From assembly GCF_029892785.1 (NCBI RefSeq), contig NZ_JARXXA010000026.1:1-37575 (forward strand): 37,575 nucleotides of DNA. The letters run 5' to 3'. The notes under the pieces are model-generated. The model saw only the letters and a program-made list of their open reading frames with translations. It was not told the origin of the DNA and made no database searches. Below, one piece after another: positions 15,069 through 22,803 of the stretch. A program made the position numbers and the translations under genes. Position 1 is the first letter of the stretch, and each line of letters begins with the position of its first letter. The stretch comes from Parabacteroides sp. PH5-46. GTDB taxonomy: Bacteria > Bacteroidota > Bacteroidia > Bacteroidales > Tannerellaceae.

Positions 15069-16331
15069 ATGGAAGTATATAACGTAGCAAAAAAAATTAT
15101 GAACGCAGTAAAATTTAAAGTTGTAATTAGATTGGATAAATTATCAAAATCCACAAATGAAGTTCCTGTTTGTTTAAGAGTAACTAAAAGCAGGAAATCA
15201 ACGTACAAAACAATAGCCCATGTAAACCCTGAATACTGGGATGAGAAAAGACAATGTGTAAAAAAGCAACACCCAAATGCAGACGATTTGAATATGCAAA
15301 TTACCAATCGTAAGGCGGCAATAGAACGGGAAGTTTATCTTCTGGGGTTGACAGACAATTCGGTTAATACATCCACTATACGGAATAAAATTAATAATAG
15401 AACATCTTTTGATTTGTTTGAGTATGCAGATAAATATCTCACACAATTAGAAGAGAGAGGACAATATGCCACATATAAAAAGACAAAATCGGTTATATGG
15501 AAGCTACGCAATTATGTGCAATCTGAAACATTGCCGATAGGAAGAATAAATGCCGAATTTATCAAGCAATACGAGAACTACTTGTTAAACCAGTTAGGTA
15601 ATAATAGGAATACGGTTACTGTAAATATGAAAGCCATAGCAAAATTGCTACGTGATATTTACCAGAATTATGATTTGAACGAAGCCGATTTCCCATTCAA
15701 GAAGTTCAAATTTAAGCGAGAGCAGACCTTACGAACTTTTTTAGATATAGAAGAAGTTAGAAAAATTTCCAAGATGAGGCTAAGGCTAAAGAGTTCGTTG
15801 TATGACGCTAAAGATATCTTTTTGTTTGAATGTTATTCAGGCATACGTATTTCTGACATTCTTACTTTAAAATGGAAAAATGTTACTGATTCAGAAATAA
15901 ATATATGTATGAGAAAAACAAAGAAGACCTTTTCTATACCGCAAACAGATGTAGTTAAGGCTATTTTAGATAAAAAAAGAGAAGTGCTGAATGAAGTAGG
16001 TAAGCCAATCCTACCTGATAGTTATGTTTTTAATATTCTGAAAGTGGATGTGGAGAAAGTTTCAGCACAAGATGCGTTAAACGCAATTAGTTCGGCAACG
16101 GCAATAATTAATAAACAACTCAAACAAATAGCAAAAAAAGCTGGAATCAATAAAGCATTATCCACTCATGTTGGACGACACACGTTCGGAACCCTATTGG
16201 TTTCAAAGGATATAAATATAATGGTAATAAGAGATTTACTCGGACACAGTGATGTTAGAGTAACTCAAATTTATGCAAAAGTGGTATCAGACAAAAAACA
16301 AGAAGCTATTAATTCATTAAACAGTTTATAA
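15069..16331 (+). CDS. Tyrosine-type site-specific integrase (Bacteroides type)
   Basis: The protein has 420 residues with three domains: an N-terminal arm-DNA-binding domain (KVVIRLDKLSKSTNEVPVCLRV...INPEYW-like), a SAM-like core-binding domain (about 115-210) and a catalytic domain. Catalytic residues are visible: R260 in SGIRISDILTLKW, H367 and R370 in STHVGRHTFGT, H393 in LLGHSDV, and Y402 in TQIYAKV. ATG 15069 is preferred over an upstream TTG at 15057; an ATG at 15099 is also possible. It lies directly inside the left direct repeats and three bases before the HTH gene, so the two form an integration-excision module. Confidence 0.92.
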   Translation: MEVYNVAKKIMNAVKFKVVIRLDKLSKSTNEVPVCLRVTKSRKSTYKTIAHVNPEYWDEKRQCVKKQHPNADDLNMQITNRKAAIEREVYLLGLTDNSVNTSTIRNKINNRTSFDLFEYADKYLTQLEERGQYATYKKTKSVIWKLRNYVQSETLPIGRINAEFIKQYENYLLNQLGNNRNTVTVNMKAIAKLLRDIYQNYDLNEADFPFKKFKFKREQTLRTFLDIEEVRKISKMRLRLKSSLYDAKDIFLFECYSGIRISDILTLKWKNVTDSEINICMRKTKKTFSIPQTDVVKAILDKKREVLNEVGKPILPDSYVFNILKVDVEKVSAQDALNAISSATAIINKQLKQIAKKAGINKALSTHVGRHTFGTLLVSKDINIMVIRDLLGHSDVRVTQIYAKVVSDKKQEAINSLNSL

Positions 16332-16333
16332 AT

Positions 16334-16597
16334 ATGGATACATCTAATTTATTTTTAAATTCAACAGCCGTTGCTTGTATATTACAAGTAAGCAAACGAA
16401 CATTATATAACTACCGTACAGAGAGGAGACTCAACTGTTATATAATTAGTCGAAAAAACGTTCTATATAGGGCAGAAGACGTGGTGAATTTTATCAAAGA
16501 AAACTCTTACAGTTCTTATATGCGTGACAGGGCAGAGAAACTTATAGAACAGTATTTGGTAAAAACTTATAATCAAAAAGGTATAGATTTAGAATAA
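16334..16597 (+). CDS. Small helix-turn-helix protein, excisionase-like
   Basis: An 87-residue protein with a MerR/excisionase-type winged HTH: FLNSTAVACILQVSKRTLYNYRTERRLNCYIISRKNVLYRAEDVVNFI. Such proteins in Bacteroidales elements act as recombination directionality factors or regulators. It starts two bases after the integrase stop and is followed by a terminator-like hairpin. Its C-terminal tail (about 60-87) is charged and helical. An excisionase function is inferred from size, fold and position. Confidence 0.8.
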   Translation: MDTSNLFLNSTAVACILQVSKRTLYNYRTERRLNCYIISRKNVLYRAEDVVNFIKENSYSSYMRDRAEKLIEQYLVKTYNQKGIDLE

Positions 16598-17527
16598 TGC
16601 ATTTTTTACTATAAGATTTAAGGAGCGTTATTCGGTAGCGTTCCTTTTTTTGTAACCGATGTAGGAATATGACTGTTGGAGTAAACTGACAAAAATATAT
16701 ACGGATAATAATTTTAGTTATCAGGTAGAACAGTCTGTGAAGATAGTTCTACCTATTTTTATATCCAAACAGGTAATAAACCCGTACAACCCTTTTTTTC
16801 AATCCAAAAAACATGAGTATTTCTACCTGTATGAATAGTTATTTTCTACATCTACAAAAACATAAAGATAATCCCCTGTACAAGGAGTAATAATATAAAT
16901 AATCAATAACAGGGTAGTAGTACTACCCTTGAGAAAACACCCTAAATAGGCGGTTATAAATAAAACATACAAATAAAAATTTCGCGGAAGTGCGGAATGA
17001 ATAAAATGTGTACTATTATAGTAGTAACCATAACAAGTAATACATACATGAGTGTACAAACTTTTATATGTACGGATTCTCCCTATTACCCATACAAACC
17101 TATGCGTTGGGTAAGGTGGATAGATGTCACAAAGATAGACTGCGTAGATACAGATAGCCTGTGATAGATATGTGTGGGACAAATAGCGTAGGGATGTGTC
17201 CGGCGGAGAAAACTAACAACTGTGTACATGAGCAGTTATCCGTGTGGTAGAAAGTAAGCGTGCGGGACAGTGTGTCTCTCCTATATACAGGGGACACCAA
17301 CACCAGCGTAATTTTAAATTCCCTGTGCGTGGAGTTTTATTTTTAGACGGGCGTGGATTAGATTTTTCCCACGGAATTTTTCTTACTGGCGTAGCGTGGC
17401 AAAGCTGCTCATGAATGTTGCTCCGCACAGAAGGGGGTACCCCTTAAATGGATTTTATGTACGGGTGTGGCTGGGGTAGTACACATAGGTTAGAACGAAT
17501 TTTGCAAGAACCAGCCTTTTTTATTGC
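16598..17527. other. Noncoding, structured stretch inside the element
   Basis: No convincing gene is found on either strand; the two open frames present on the minus strand have no protein-like composition. Hairpins include AGGTAGAAC/GTTCTACCT at about 16722-16754, followed by a T-rich tract, and a perfect 9-bp palindrome, AGGGTAGTA-G-TACTACCCT, at 16911-16929. The stretch 17180-17480 is visibly richer in G and C than its surroundings and includes the palindrome GGGGTACCCC near 17434-17443. It may hold an origin, oriT or regulatory RNA; nothing here proves which. Confidence 0.4.
16619..16650 (+). terminator. Rho-independent terminator after the integrase-HTH operon
   Basis: AAGGAGCG and CGTTCCTT pair (one G-T) around a short loop and are followed by a run of seven T. 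It lies about 20 bases after the HTH stop codon. Confidence 0.65.
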
Positions 17528-17558
17528 CTTGTACTATTATAGCTTTTTATTAACTTTG
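17528..17558 (+). promoter_or_regulatory. Promoter of the FtsK-gamma-like gene and its structured leader
   Basis: CTTG at 17528-17531 (one base off the -33 TTTG), a 19-base spacer, then TAACTTTG at 17551-17558, a full TAnnTTTG match. Transcription would start near 17565 and give a leader of about 217 nt that contains the hairpin at 17638-17757. Confidence 0.5.
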
Positions 17559-17637
17559 TACAAACGATTAAAATAAAGAGATACGAAACAGAAATATTAA
17601 TATCTACATATTGATTAAAAGCATTAGCTTTTATTCT

Positions 17638-17757
17638 TGCTATTGAAAATCGGCAAAATTTGAAGTAGTCATCAAGAGTAAAGAGTTAGTGCCTGCGTTT
17701 TATAGCGTGGGCTTTACTCATTTGATGACAAGGTGTTTTGCCGATACCCCAATAGCA
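17638..17757 (+). ncRNA. Large multi-arm hairpin in the 5' leader of the FtsK-gamma-like gene
   Basis: Four sets of complementary arms nest inside each other in order: TGCTATTG/CAATAGCA (17638-17645 with 17750-17757), ATCGGCAAAA/TTTTGCCGAT (17649-17658 with 17736-17745), GTCATCAA/TTGATGAC (17668-17675 with 17722-17729) and AGTAAAG/CTTTACT (17677-17683 with 17712-17718). Small internal loops separate them, and a GC-containing apical part lies at about 17691-17711. The 120-nt structure ends 24 bases before the ATG. It may be a regulatory leader RNA or, as DNA, a folded origin or recombination site. No known RNA family is recognised. Confidence 0.65.
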
Positions 17758-17781
17758 GATGTAGTTTAGTCCACGTATTTT

Positions 17782-18984
17782 ATGGCAAATATAGATAGAA
17801 TATTGAATTTACATCAATCTTATTCGCTAATGAAGATTGGTGCATTAAACAAACAAATGCTGATTGCTCAATATGCCCAATGTGAGCAAATAGGCGATTT
17901 ACAAAAAGAGATTGAACATAGCAATAGTGTTTCAAGAAAGATTTTAGAAAATCAACTAAGAGAAATCAAGCATAGAGAAACATTAAAATACTACAAATCA
18001 TTGGCATATAATATGAGTGAAGCCACTTGTGCCATTGCTGAGGAACAATCAATCACTCTTCAAATTTTTTTGATGAAATTATTTGAAGACGTTATATCTG
18101 CAAATATTAAAGAAGCCAAAGAGAATTTAGAAGATATTTCCGATAAAAATTTTTGTAGGAGTATTGAATGCAAGATTAAGGAACTTAAAAGTAGAAGTCA
18201 AGAAAATTTGAGCAAATACGAAAATAGCGATTTCCCATTTTTAATCTCTACTGAAATTGATTATGTGGAAAAGAATACTAAATTCAAGAGACAAGAAGTA
18301 ATAGAACTGGAAGCCTACAAGAAAAAACAATTTACCTATAATATAAAGCCCTATAAGAACCGTACACGTGGAAATTGGATAAAATTTTTAGGAACACTAT
18401 TTGTCCTATCACTAATTCTAATCATAATGGTTCTTTTTGAAGAGCCCGCAGCGGCATCAGGGTTATTTATATTATTTGTTTTACCAATTAGTCTTTTTCT
18501 GTTCCCTCTTATTTATAAGGAGATAAGATGGCAAAGGCAATATCCTTTGTATTTGCTAAATATGGAGAAGGAAAAGAATGAAAACGAATCAATCATAACT
18601 GAATTGGAAGAACGCAGAAAAGAATTAGAGCATCACCCTTATATAGGATACAAAAGAGAATTGTCTAACAAGTATCAAAATTGGCAGGAATTAACAGAGC
18701 TTATATATTCATATTTACCAAACGATGGTAAAAATTCACAAAACGACAGCAAAAGCACTAAAGAACCATACAAAGACCCATTGTTGTTTGATGCAGCAAA
18801 TTATATTGTAATACAACAGCAAGTTTCCATACCACTAATTCAAAGGAAATTTTTAATCGGACATAATCGTGCAAGTAATATAATAAAAGAGTTAGTAAAC
18901 TTGGGAGTGATTCATAAGCAAAAAGGTATTGTACTAATCCATGATGAATATACACTACAAGTTTTGTTTAATAAGCAAGAGTAA
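17782..18984 (+). CDS. Membrane protein with coiled coils and a C-terminal FtsK-gamma-like winged helix
   Basis: The 400-residue protein has a long helical, coiled-coil N-terminal region (about 20-180) and two adjacent transmembrane helices (about 199-219 and 225-245) joined by a short loop. A second charged coiled coil follows (about 260-310), then a C-terminal winged helix (331-397). The block DPLLFDAANYIVIQQQVSIPLIQRKFLIGHNRASNIIKELVNLGVI closely follows the FtsK/SpoIIIE gamma domain, which reads polar chromosomal sequences. There is no P-loop or motor domain. The protein could tether specific DNA to the membrane. It sits downstream of the large leader hairpin, on its own promoter. The function is unknown. 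Confidence 0.75.
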   Translation: MANIDRILNLHQSYSLMKIGALNKQMLIAQYAQCEQIGDLQKEIEHSNSVSRKILENQLREIKHRETLKYYKSLAYNMSEATCAIAEEQSITLQIFLMKLFEDVISANIKEAKENLEDISDKNFCRSIECKIKELKSRSQENLSKYENSDFPFLISTEIDYVEKNTKFKRQEVIELEAYKKKQFTYNIKPYKNRTRGNWIKFLGTLFVLSLILIIMVLFEEPAAASGLFILFVLPISLFLFPLIYKEIRWQRQYPLYLLNMEKEKNENESIITELEERRKELEHHPYIGYKRELSNKYQNWQELTELIYSYLPNDGKNSQNDSKSTKEPYKDPLLFDAANYIVIQQQVSIPLIQRKFLIGHNRASNIIKELVNLGVIHKQKGIVLIHDEYTLQVLFNKQE

Positions 18985-19060
18985 ATCCTACGTTCTGTAA
19001 CTCCATTTATCAAACGTTAAATGATGATAATTAGAAACTAACATAAAAATATCTGATGAC

Positions 19061-19618
19061 ATGAAAACTTTAAAACAATCAATTTATTTAATTCCTATCT
19101 GTTTAATTCTCCTTTCTTCTTGTTCAGGAGAAACAGTTGGGGTAGAGAAAGAAAAAGAAGAAACTACAGAATTAAAATTTCATGCTGATCTTATTGGTTT
19201 GTGGGAAAGTGATGTCTTTAATTGGAATAATAAACCCGGTGGCAGTAAAAGCACTACCCAATATATGCAACAGAAGCTTAAAGTAACCATGCTTATTAGC
19301 AATACGGAAATTGCCATATCTAAAGAATACGGTAGTAGGATGGTTTATGATGATGAGGGTATAGGTGAAATCAGGTCCTATGGAGAAGATTCAACAAACG
19401 TGTTTACAAAATCAGACTGGACTATCAGCACTATTTCTCAGAAATGTGAACTTGTGGAAGTGAACTATCCCTATTATACAATTAAAATCGTATTAGGCCA
19501 GAACCTCGGGAAAAATATGGTATTTAAGTTTATTCCAGAAAAGGGAACTATTGAGTGGGAAGCCTATTTGTCTGATGGAGACCTCGACAAAGTAGAAACG
19601 ATGAAAAAGGTAAATTAG
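19061..19618 (+). CDS. Predicted lipoprotein, function unknown
   Basis: The 185-residue protein begins with a lipoprotein signal peptide (hydrophobic stretch YLIPICLILL, lipobox LSSC with Cys21) followed by an acidic spacer (EKEKEETTE). The mature part is beta-rich: DLIGLWESDVFNWNN looks like the start of a lipocalin-like or similar small beta domain, and MVFKFIPEKGTIEWEAYLSDGD closes it. It is encoded one base upstream of the next secreted protein, so the two are coexpressed. It probably sits on the outer or inner membrane facing the periplasm. The family is not recognised. Confidence 0.72.
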   Translation: MKTLKQSIYLIPICLILLSSCSGETVGVEKEKEETTELKFHADLIGLWESDVFNWNNKPGGSKSTTQYMQQKLKVTMLISNTEIAISKEYGSRMVYDDEGIGEIRSYGEDSTNVFTKSDWTISTISQKCELVEVNYPYYTIKIVLGQNLGKNMVFKFIPEKGTIEWEAYLSDGDLDKVETMKKVN

Positions 19619-19619
19619 C

Positions 19620-20090
19620 ATGAGAATAATAATTTTATTGTTGTTAATTGCTGCTAATATATCAGCACAAGATACAGGCATACCCAACAGTCAATTAAAG
19701 TCGCCACTTCCTGATGCTGTTTATAATTTAGTGAATGATACTTCGAGGTGGTCTGGAAATATACTAAAGGAAAAACCTCTACAACCAGGCGAAAAAGTCC
19801 ATGCAGATAATGTCGGCAAGTTGATGTTCAAGACAAATGTTTATGTGAATGAGGCATTGAAAGGTTGCAAAAGAGGAACTCCTCTTACTCCTTTGACTGG
19901 GTTATATTATTTATATTCTCCGGTAGATAAAAAGGTGATTCCTGTTGAAATACAATACAGGGAACATGACAATGGGAGTCTTACCGTTCAAGGTATTTAT
20001 TATCCATCAAGGAAAACTCCGATAACTAATGATGTGCAAACTATGTTTTGGTTGTTAAAAGCAAGGGATGAAACAGAAAGAAGGAAATGA
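19620..20090 (+). CDS. Small secreted protein, function unknown
   Basis: The 156-residue protein has a short cleavable signal peptide (IIILLLLIAANISA, cleavage likely after Ala16). The ATG follows the lipoprotein stop by one base, indicating a two-gene operon. The mature part includes GKLMFKTNVYVNEALKGCKRGTPLTPLTGLYYLYSPVDKKVIPVEIQY and a C-terminal ITNDVQTMFWLLKARDE. No catalytic motif or known domain is recognised. It converges on the caspase-like gene with a two-base gap. Confidence 0.7.
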   Translation: MRIIILLLLIAANISAQDTGIPNSQLKSPLPDAVYNLVNDTSRWSGNILKEKPLQPGEKVHADNVGKLMFKTNVYVNEALKGCKRGTPLTPLTGLYYLYSPVDKKVIPVEIQYREHDNGSLTVQGIYYPSRKTPITNDVQTMFWLLKARDETERRK

Positions 20091-20092
20091 TT

Positions 20093-20647
20093 TCAGGCTA
20101 TTACAAACCGGAGCTTTTCCACCAATGCCGGAAACCTCTCCGAAATAATCACTTTTAATTTGTTCCGGGAATACTGCTTTTGGAGAGTTTCAAAATAGAG
20201 CAATTCAAAAGCAGTACTGGCAATATACTCTACATTCCTTTCATAACCGGAGATACAGGAACAACCGGTACGGGTAATAAAGTCAGATATATTTTTCTCG
20301 GAGGTACGCAAAGTTGAACAACTTCCAAAATGTACGATTTTGCCTTTTAATTTGCCCTCTAACGTGTTAGCTATTTCTTTTAGTGTTACATACTCATTGC
20401 CGAAATAAACGCGGTTTTTGCGCCCGTGAAATGCTATATACAAAACTGTATAATTAGCATACCGTTTTTGTGCGAATGTTTGTAACCCTTTTAGAAAGTC
20501 CTCTTTATTGAAACATTTCCGATAAATATATTTCACCCGGGAAAAAGTATGGAGTAAATCCAATATGGGTTTTATACTTTGCTTACTTCGTGGGTTCCTA
20601 TTCCAGTTACCCTCTAAGCAGTAAATATATTTTTCACGGTTTTTCAT
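20093..20647 (-). CDS. Caspase-like (CHAT-type) DUF6642-family protein
   Basis: The 184-residue protein has the two motifs of a caspase-fold (CHAT) cysteine peptidase: a hydrophobic strand ending in His (VLYIAFHG, His74), then a second strand ending in Cys (GKIVHFGSCSTL, Cys110), followed by TGCSCISGY. The overall layout matches what I recall of DUF6642. The whole protein is little more than this catalytic-like domain, so specificity must come from a partner. Its ATG overlaps the stop of the upstream recombinase (ATGA at 20644-20647), so the two are translationally coupled. Caspase-like proteins in mobile elements often serve in defence or cell suicide; that role here is inference. Confidence 0.72.
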   Translation of the reverse strand: MKNREKYIYCLEGNWNRNPRSKQSIKPILDLLHTFSRVKYIYRKCFNKEDFLKGLQTFAQKRYANYTVLYIAFHGRKNRVYFGNEYVTLKEIANTLEGKLKGKIVHFGSCSTLRTSEKNISDFITRTGCSCISGYERNVEYIASTAFELLYFETLQKQYSRNKLKVIISERFPALVEKLRFVIA

Positions 20648-21558
20648 AGTGTAATATCATTAAATACATTGTAGTATCTTGGCAAGTCCTGTTCCCGAAT
20701 TACTTCATCGTTATACACTTCCAGCATTTGTATGCTGCGGTGGCGGCTGTATTTTGATACCGTAAGCAATTCTCCCTTATATGATTTTATCAGTTTAGTA
20801 ATAAAAAAATGACGGAAACCGTGGGTGCTTCCGTCAATCTCTAAGGTTTTAAAAACCTGTTTTATTATCTCCCTGATGGATTTCGTTGTTAGCCGCTCTC
20901 CACAGGAGTTGTTACTTTTACTTCGGAATAACGCTCCCTCTCGGTATCGGTATTTCTTTAGATATTCCCGAAGCATTTTTACAGTTGTAGGATGCAAATG
21001 AATTACTTCTTTATCATCTCTCCCTTTACCGATGATATAAGCGGTTTTATTTTTCAGGTCTATATCGGTAACATTTAAACGGACAATCTCTATTTGCCGT
21101 AAACCTTGAAAAATAAGAAGTGCCAAAATTGATTTTAACCGGAGATTCGTTTCGGTTAGTTCTAAAGTGGAACAGTAGTTTTGTAGTTTCAATATAGCCT
21201 CATCATTCAGGCCATCTTTTTTGTGTAGCTTACTTTGTGAGAAACCTTTTATGTTATCCGTAATTTTTACCGGTATAAGTTGTAAACGGTACAATCCATT
21301 TAAAAACACTTTGGATGCTATCAAATACTTATTTTTAGTTGCAACACTAAATGTGTCGATATTGCCTAAAAAACGTTTATACTCTAAATAAGTATTACAA
21401 TTAATACCGTACACCTCGGTAAACTTCATAAAATGCCTGATTCGTACACTATACTCTTTCCGTGTACCCTCAGAAACATCTAAAACATCAAACACTTGCT
21501 TTTTAAGTAGTTCCAGTTTGTTCTGCTGGATTAAATTTACGCTAACATTGTTATCCAT
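20644..21558 (-). CDS. Tyrosine recombinase (XerC/D-like), coupled to the caspase-like gene
   Basis: A 304-residue tyrosine recombinase without the arm-binding domain of the left integrase, close in size to XerC/XerD. The N-terminal SAM-like core-binding domain covers about 15-105. In the catalytic domain R154 (FQGLRQIEIVRL), K178 (GKGRDDKE), H246 and R249 (THGFRHFF), H273 (SRHRSIQ) and Y282 (EVYNDE) are all present. It is therefore expected to be active. It lies just inside the right direct repeats, opposed to the left integrase. It is the first gene of a two-gene operon with the caspase-like gene by ATGA overlap, an unusual partnership. Confidence 0.9.
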   Translation of the reverse strand: MDNNVSVNLIQQNKLELLKKQVFDVLDVSEGTRKEYSVRIRHFMKFTEVYGINCNTYLEYKRFLGNIDTFSVATKNKYLIASKVFLNGLYRLQLIPVKITDNIKGFSQSKLHKKDGLNDEAILKLQNYCSTLELTETNLRLKSILALLIFQGLRQIEIVRLNVTDIDLKNKTAYIIGKGRDDKEVIHLHPTTVKMLREYLKKYRYREGALFRSKSNNSCGERLTTKSIREIIKQVFKTLEIDGSTHGFRHFFITKLIKSYKGELLTVSKYSRHRSIQMLEVYNDEVIREQDLPRYYNVFNDITL

Positions 21559-21653
21559 ACCATTAATCTTTTTATTGTTACCGTAAATATACTAATTATT
21601 TCCTACATTTGCAATATAAATAACTGATAGTGAGGTTTTTATAAAATGACTAA

Positions 21654-21674
21654 ATGTTTTACCAATGTTTTACC
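21654..21674 (+). repeat. Tandem ATGTTTTACC pair at right element end
   Basis: Two copies of ATGTTTTACC are separated by one A, in the same orientation as the pair at 15026-15046. The pair lies 96 bases upstream of the second recombinase start (minus strand). Together the two pairs form direct repeats bounding the element. Confidence 0.55.
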
Positions 21675-21732
21675 GAGCAAAAAGAAAAAACGCTGTAACT
21701 TTCTTTGTTACAACGTTTTATTTTCTTTTAAA

Positions 21733-21746
21733 AGTGGTGCCACCAG
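21733..21746 (+). repeat. attR-like direct repeat AGTGGTGCCACCAG
   Basis: This is the right copy of the 14-mer at 14874-14887. Between it and the ATGTTTTACC pair lies an inverted repeat, TGTAAC/GTTACA; a similar GTTAC/GTAAC pair occurs near the left end. Confidence 0.5.
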
Positions 21747-22129
21747 AAAGAGAACCTTAACCGCATCTCTATTGATAGTCAATCTTTTATATTTTCTTAA
21801 ATTCGGAATCCCACACGATTTAGCACACGATTATTTTTCATCGTTCTGCTCGCTATTTGCATGATTTCGTTTGTAAAGGTAGTGTTTTTTTAGAAATGTA
21901 GTATAATTCAGGGAATTGAATTGTCATTATTAAGCGATAGGTTATAATTGGGTAACTACTTAACAGCTTTACTTAGCTTTATTTCTTACCATTTCAAATA
22001 TCTCGTTTACATAGGTAACACATTTTCGCATAGAGAGAAGTATTCGGTCACTTATGAGAAATTTCGGGATTTTAACTAGACAGCAGTGAAAATATATAAG
22101 AAAACATATAAATATTGAGAGATATTTCT
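21747..22129. other. Intergenic stretch right of the element end
   Basis: No gene is supported. A 21-codon frame on the minus strand (about 21861-21796) starts after a TACCTTTA box but is too short to judge. The rest is AT-rich and leads into the promoter of the three-gene cassette. Confidence 0.4.
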
Positions 22130-22137
22130 TACCTTTG
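22130..22137 (+). promoter_or_regulatory. Promoter -7 box of the three-gene membrane cassette
   Basis: TACCTTTG, a full TAnnTTTG match, 58 bases upstream of the first ATG at 22196. No clear -33 element is seen. Confidence 0.45.
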
Positions 22138-22195
22138 TCCCGATTTTATTAAGTTATTGATAATCAACTGGTATATGAATTGAAAGTTAATACAC

Positions 22196-22783
22196 ATGGC
22201 TAAAGAGACAAACGGGAACACTGATATAGATAATCAGGCTTCATCGAAAGATGAGGGAATGATAAATAAAAAAACAAGAAAAAATGTTATATTATATGCG
22301 TGCCTATGCCCAGTTGTGATTTCTTTTACTATTTGTATTATATTTGTAAAAGGGAACTTTTACAGCCAGATGAAGCCCGAATTGGAGAAGCTTAATAAGA
22401 GAATAGAAGTTGTTGAGGAAACAAACAATATAGACTCATTGTCTAGTGTATTGTATGAAAGATTTCTCATAGATAGAAGAACTACAAATGTAAATGTTGG
22501 AATTAGTGCATTATTAAAAGGTAATGATATTACAATATATAGTGATGCAAATATTTCTAAAGAGAGCAATTTGAAAAATGGAGATATCCTCTACCTGACA
22601 AATCATCCAAATACATTTAAACCCACCATTGAGGTTAAAGTTAACATTGTCGATAGGCTGGGGAATGAAAGTGCCGCCGATTTGTTTGTTAGTCCAGAGG
22701 CGGCTGATATTTTAGGAATCAAAGAAGAAATGCGTCCATTGGGCATTTTCAAAATGAGTATTCGAGAAATAAATAAAAGATAA
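22196..22783 (+). CDS. Single-pass membrane protein with a double-psi-beta-barrel-like domain
   Basis: The 195-residue protein has a charged cytoplasmic N-terminus, one transmembrane helix (about 30-52), a short coiled coil (about 60-80) and a C-terminal beta-rich domain (about 98-192). In that domain the stretch EVKVNIVDRLGNESAADLFVSPEAADILGI and the closing GIFKMSI recall the RlpA-like double-psi beta barrel, in which a DRGP-type turn precedes the DLSxxAAxxLGI helix. It is likely anchored with the barrel in the periplasm. It leads a three-gene co-directional cassette; the next gene starts 20 bases later. Confidence 0.65.
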   Translation: MAKETNGNTDIDNQASSKDEGMINKKTRKNVILYACLCPVVISFTICIIFVKGNFYSQMKPELEKLNKRIEVVEETNNIDSLSSVLYERFLIDRRTTNVNVGISALLKGNDITIYSDANISKESNLKNGDILYLTNHPNTFKPTIEVKVNIVDRLGNESAADLFVSPEAADILGIKEEMRPLGIFKMSIREINKR

Positions 22784-22803
22784 AGTTATATAATTATTGG
22801 GAA

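Noticed and set aside
16823-17182. 119-residue open frame on the minus strand
   Set aside because: It is rich in Tyr, Ile, Thr and Cys from AT-rich noncoding sequence, contains the 16911-16929 palindrome, and lacks domain or start signals.
17213-17428. 71-residue open frame on the minus strand
   Set aside because: Its composition is not protein-like and it lies in the structured noncoding block.
17638-17757. Retron msr-msd RNA or group II intron part
   Set aside because: No reverse transcriptase is encoded anywhere nearby; the downstream gene is a membrane protein.
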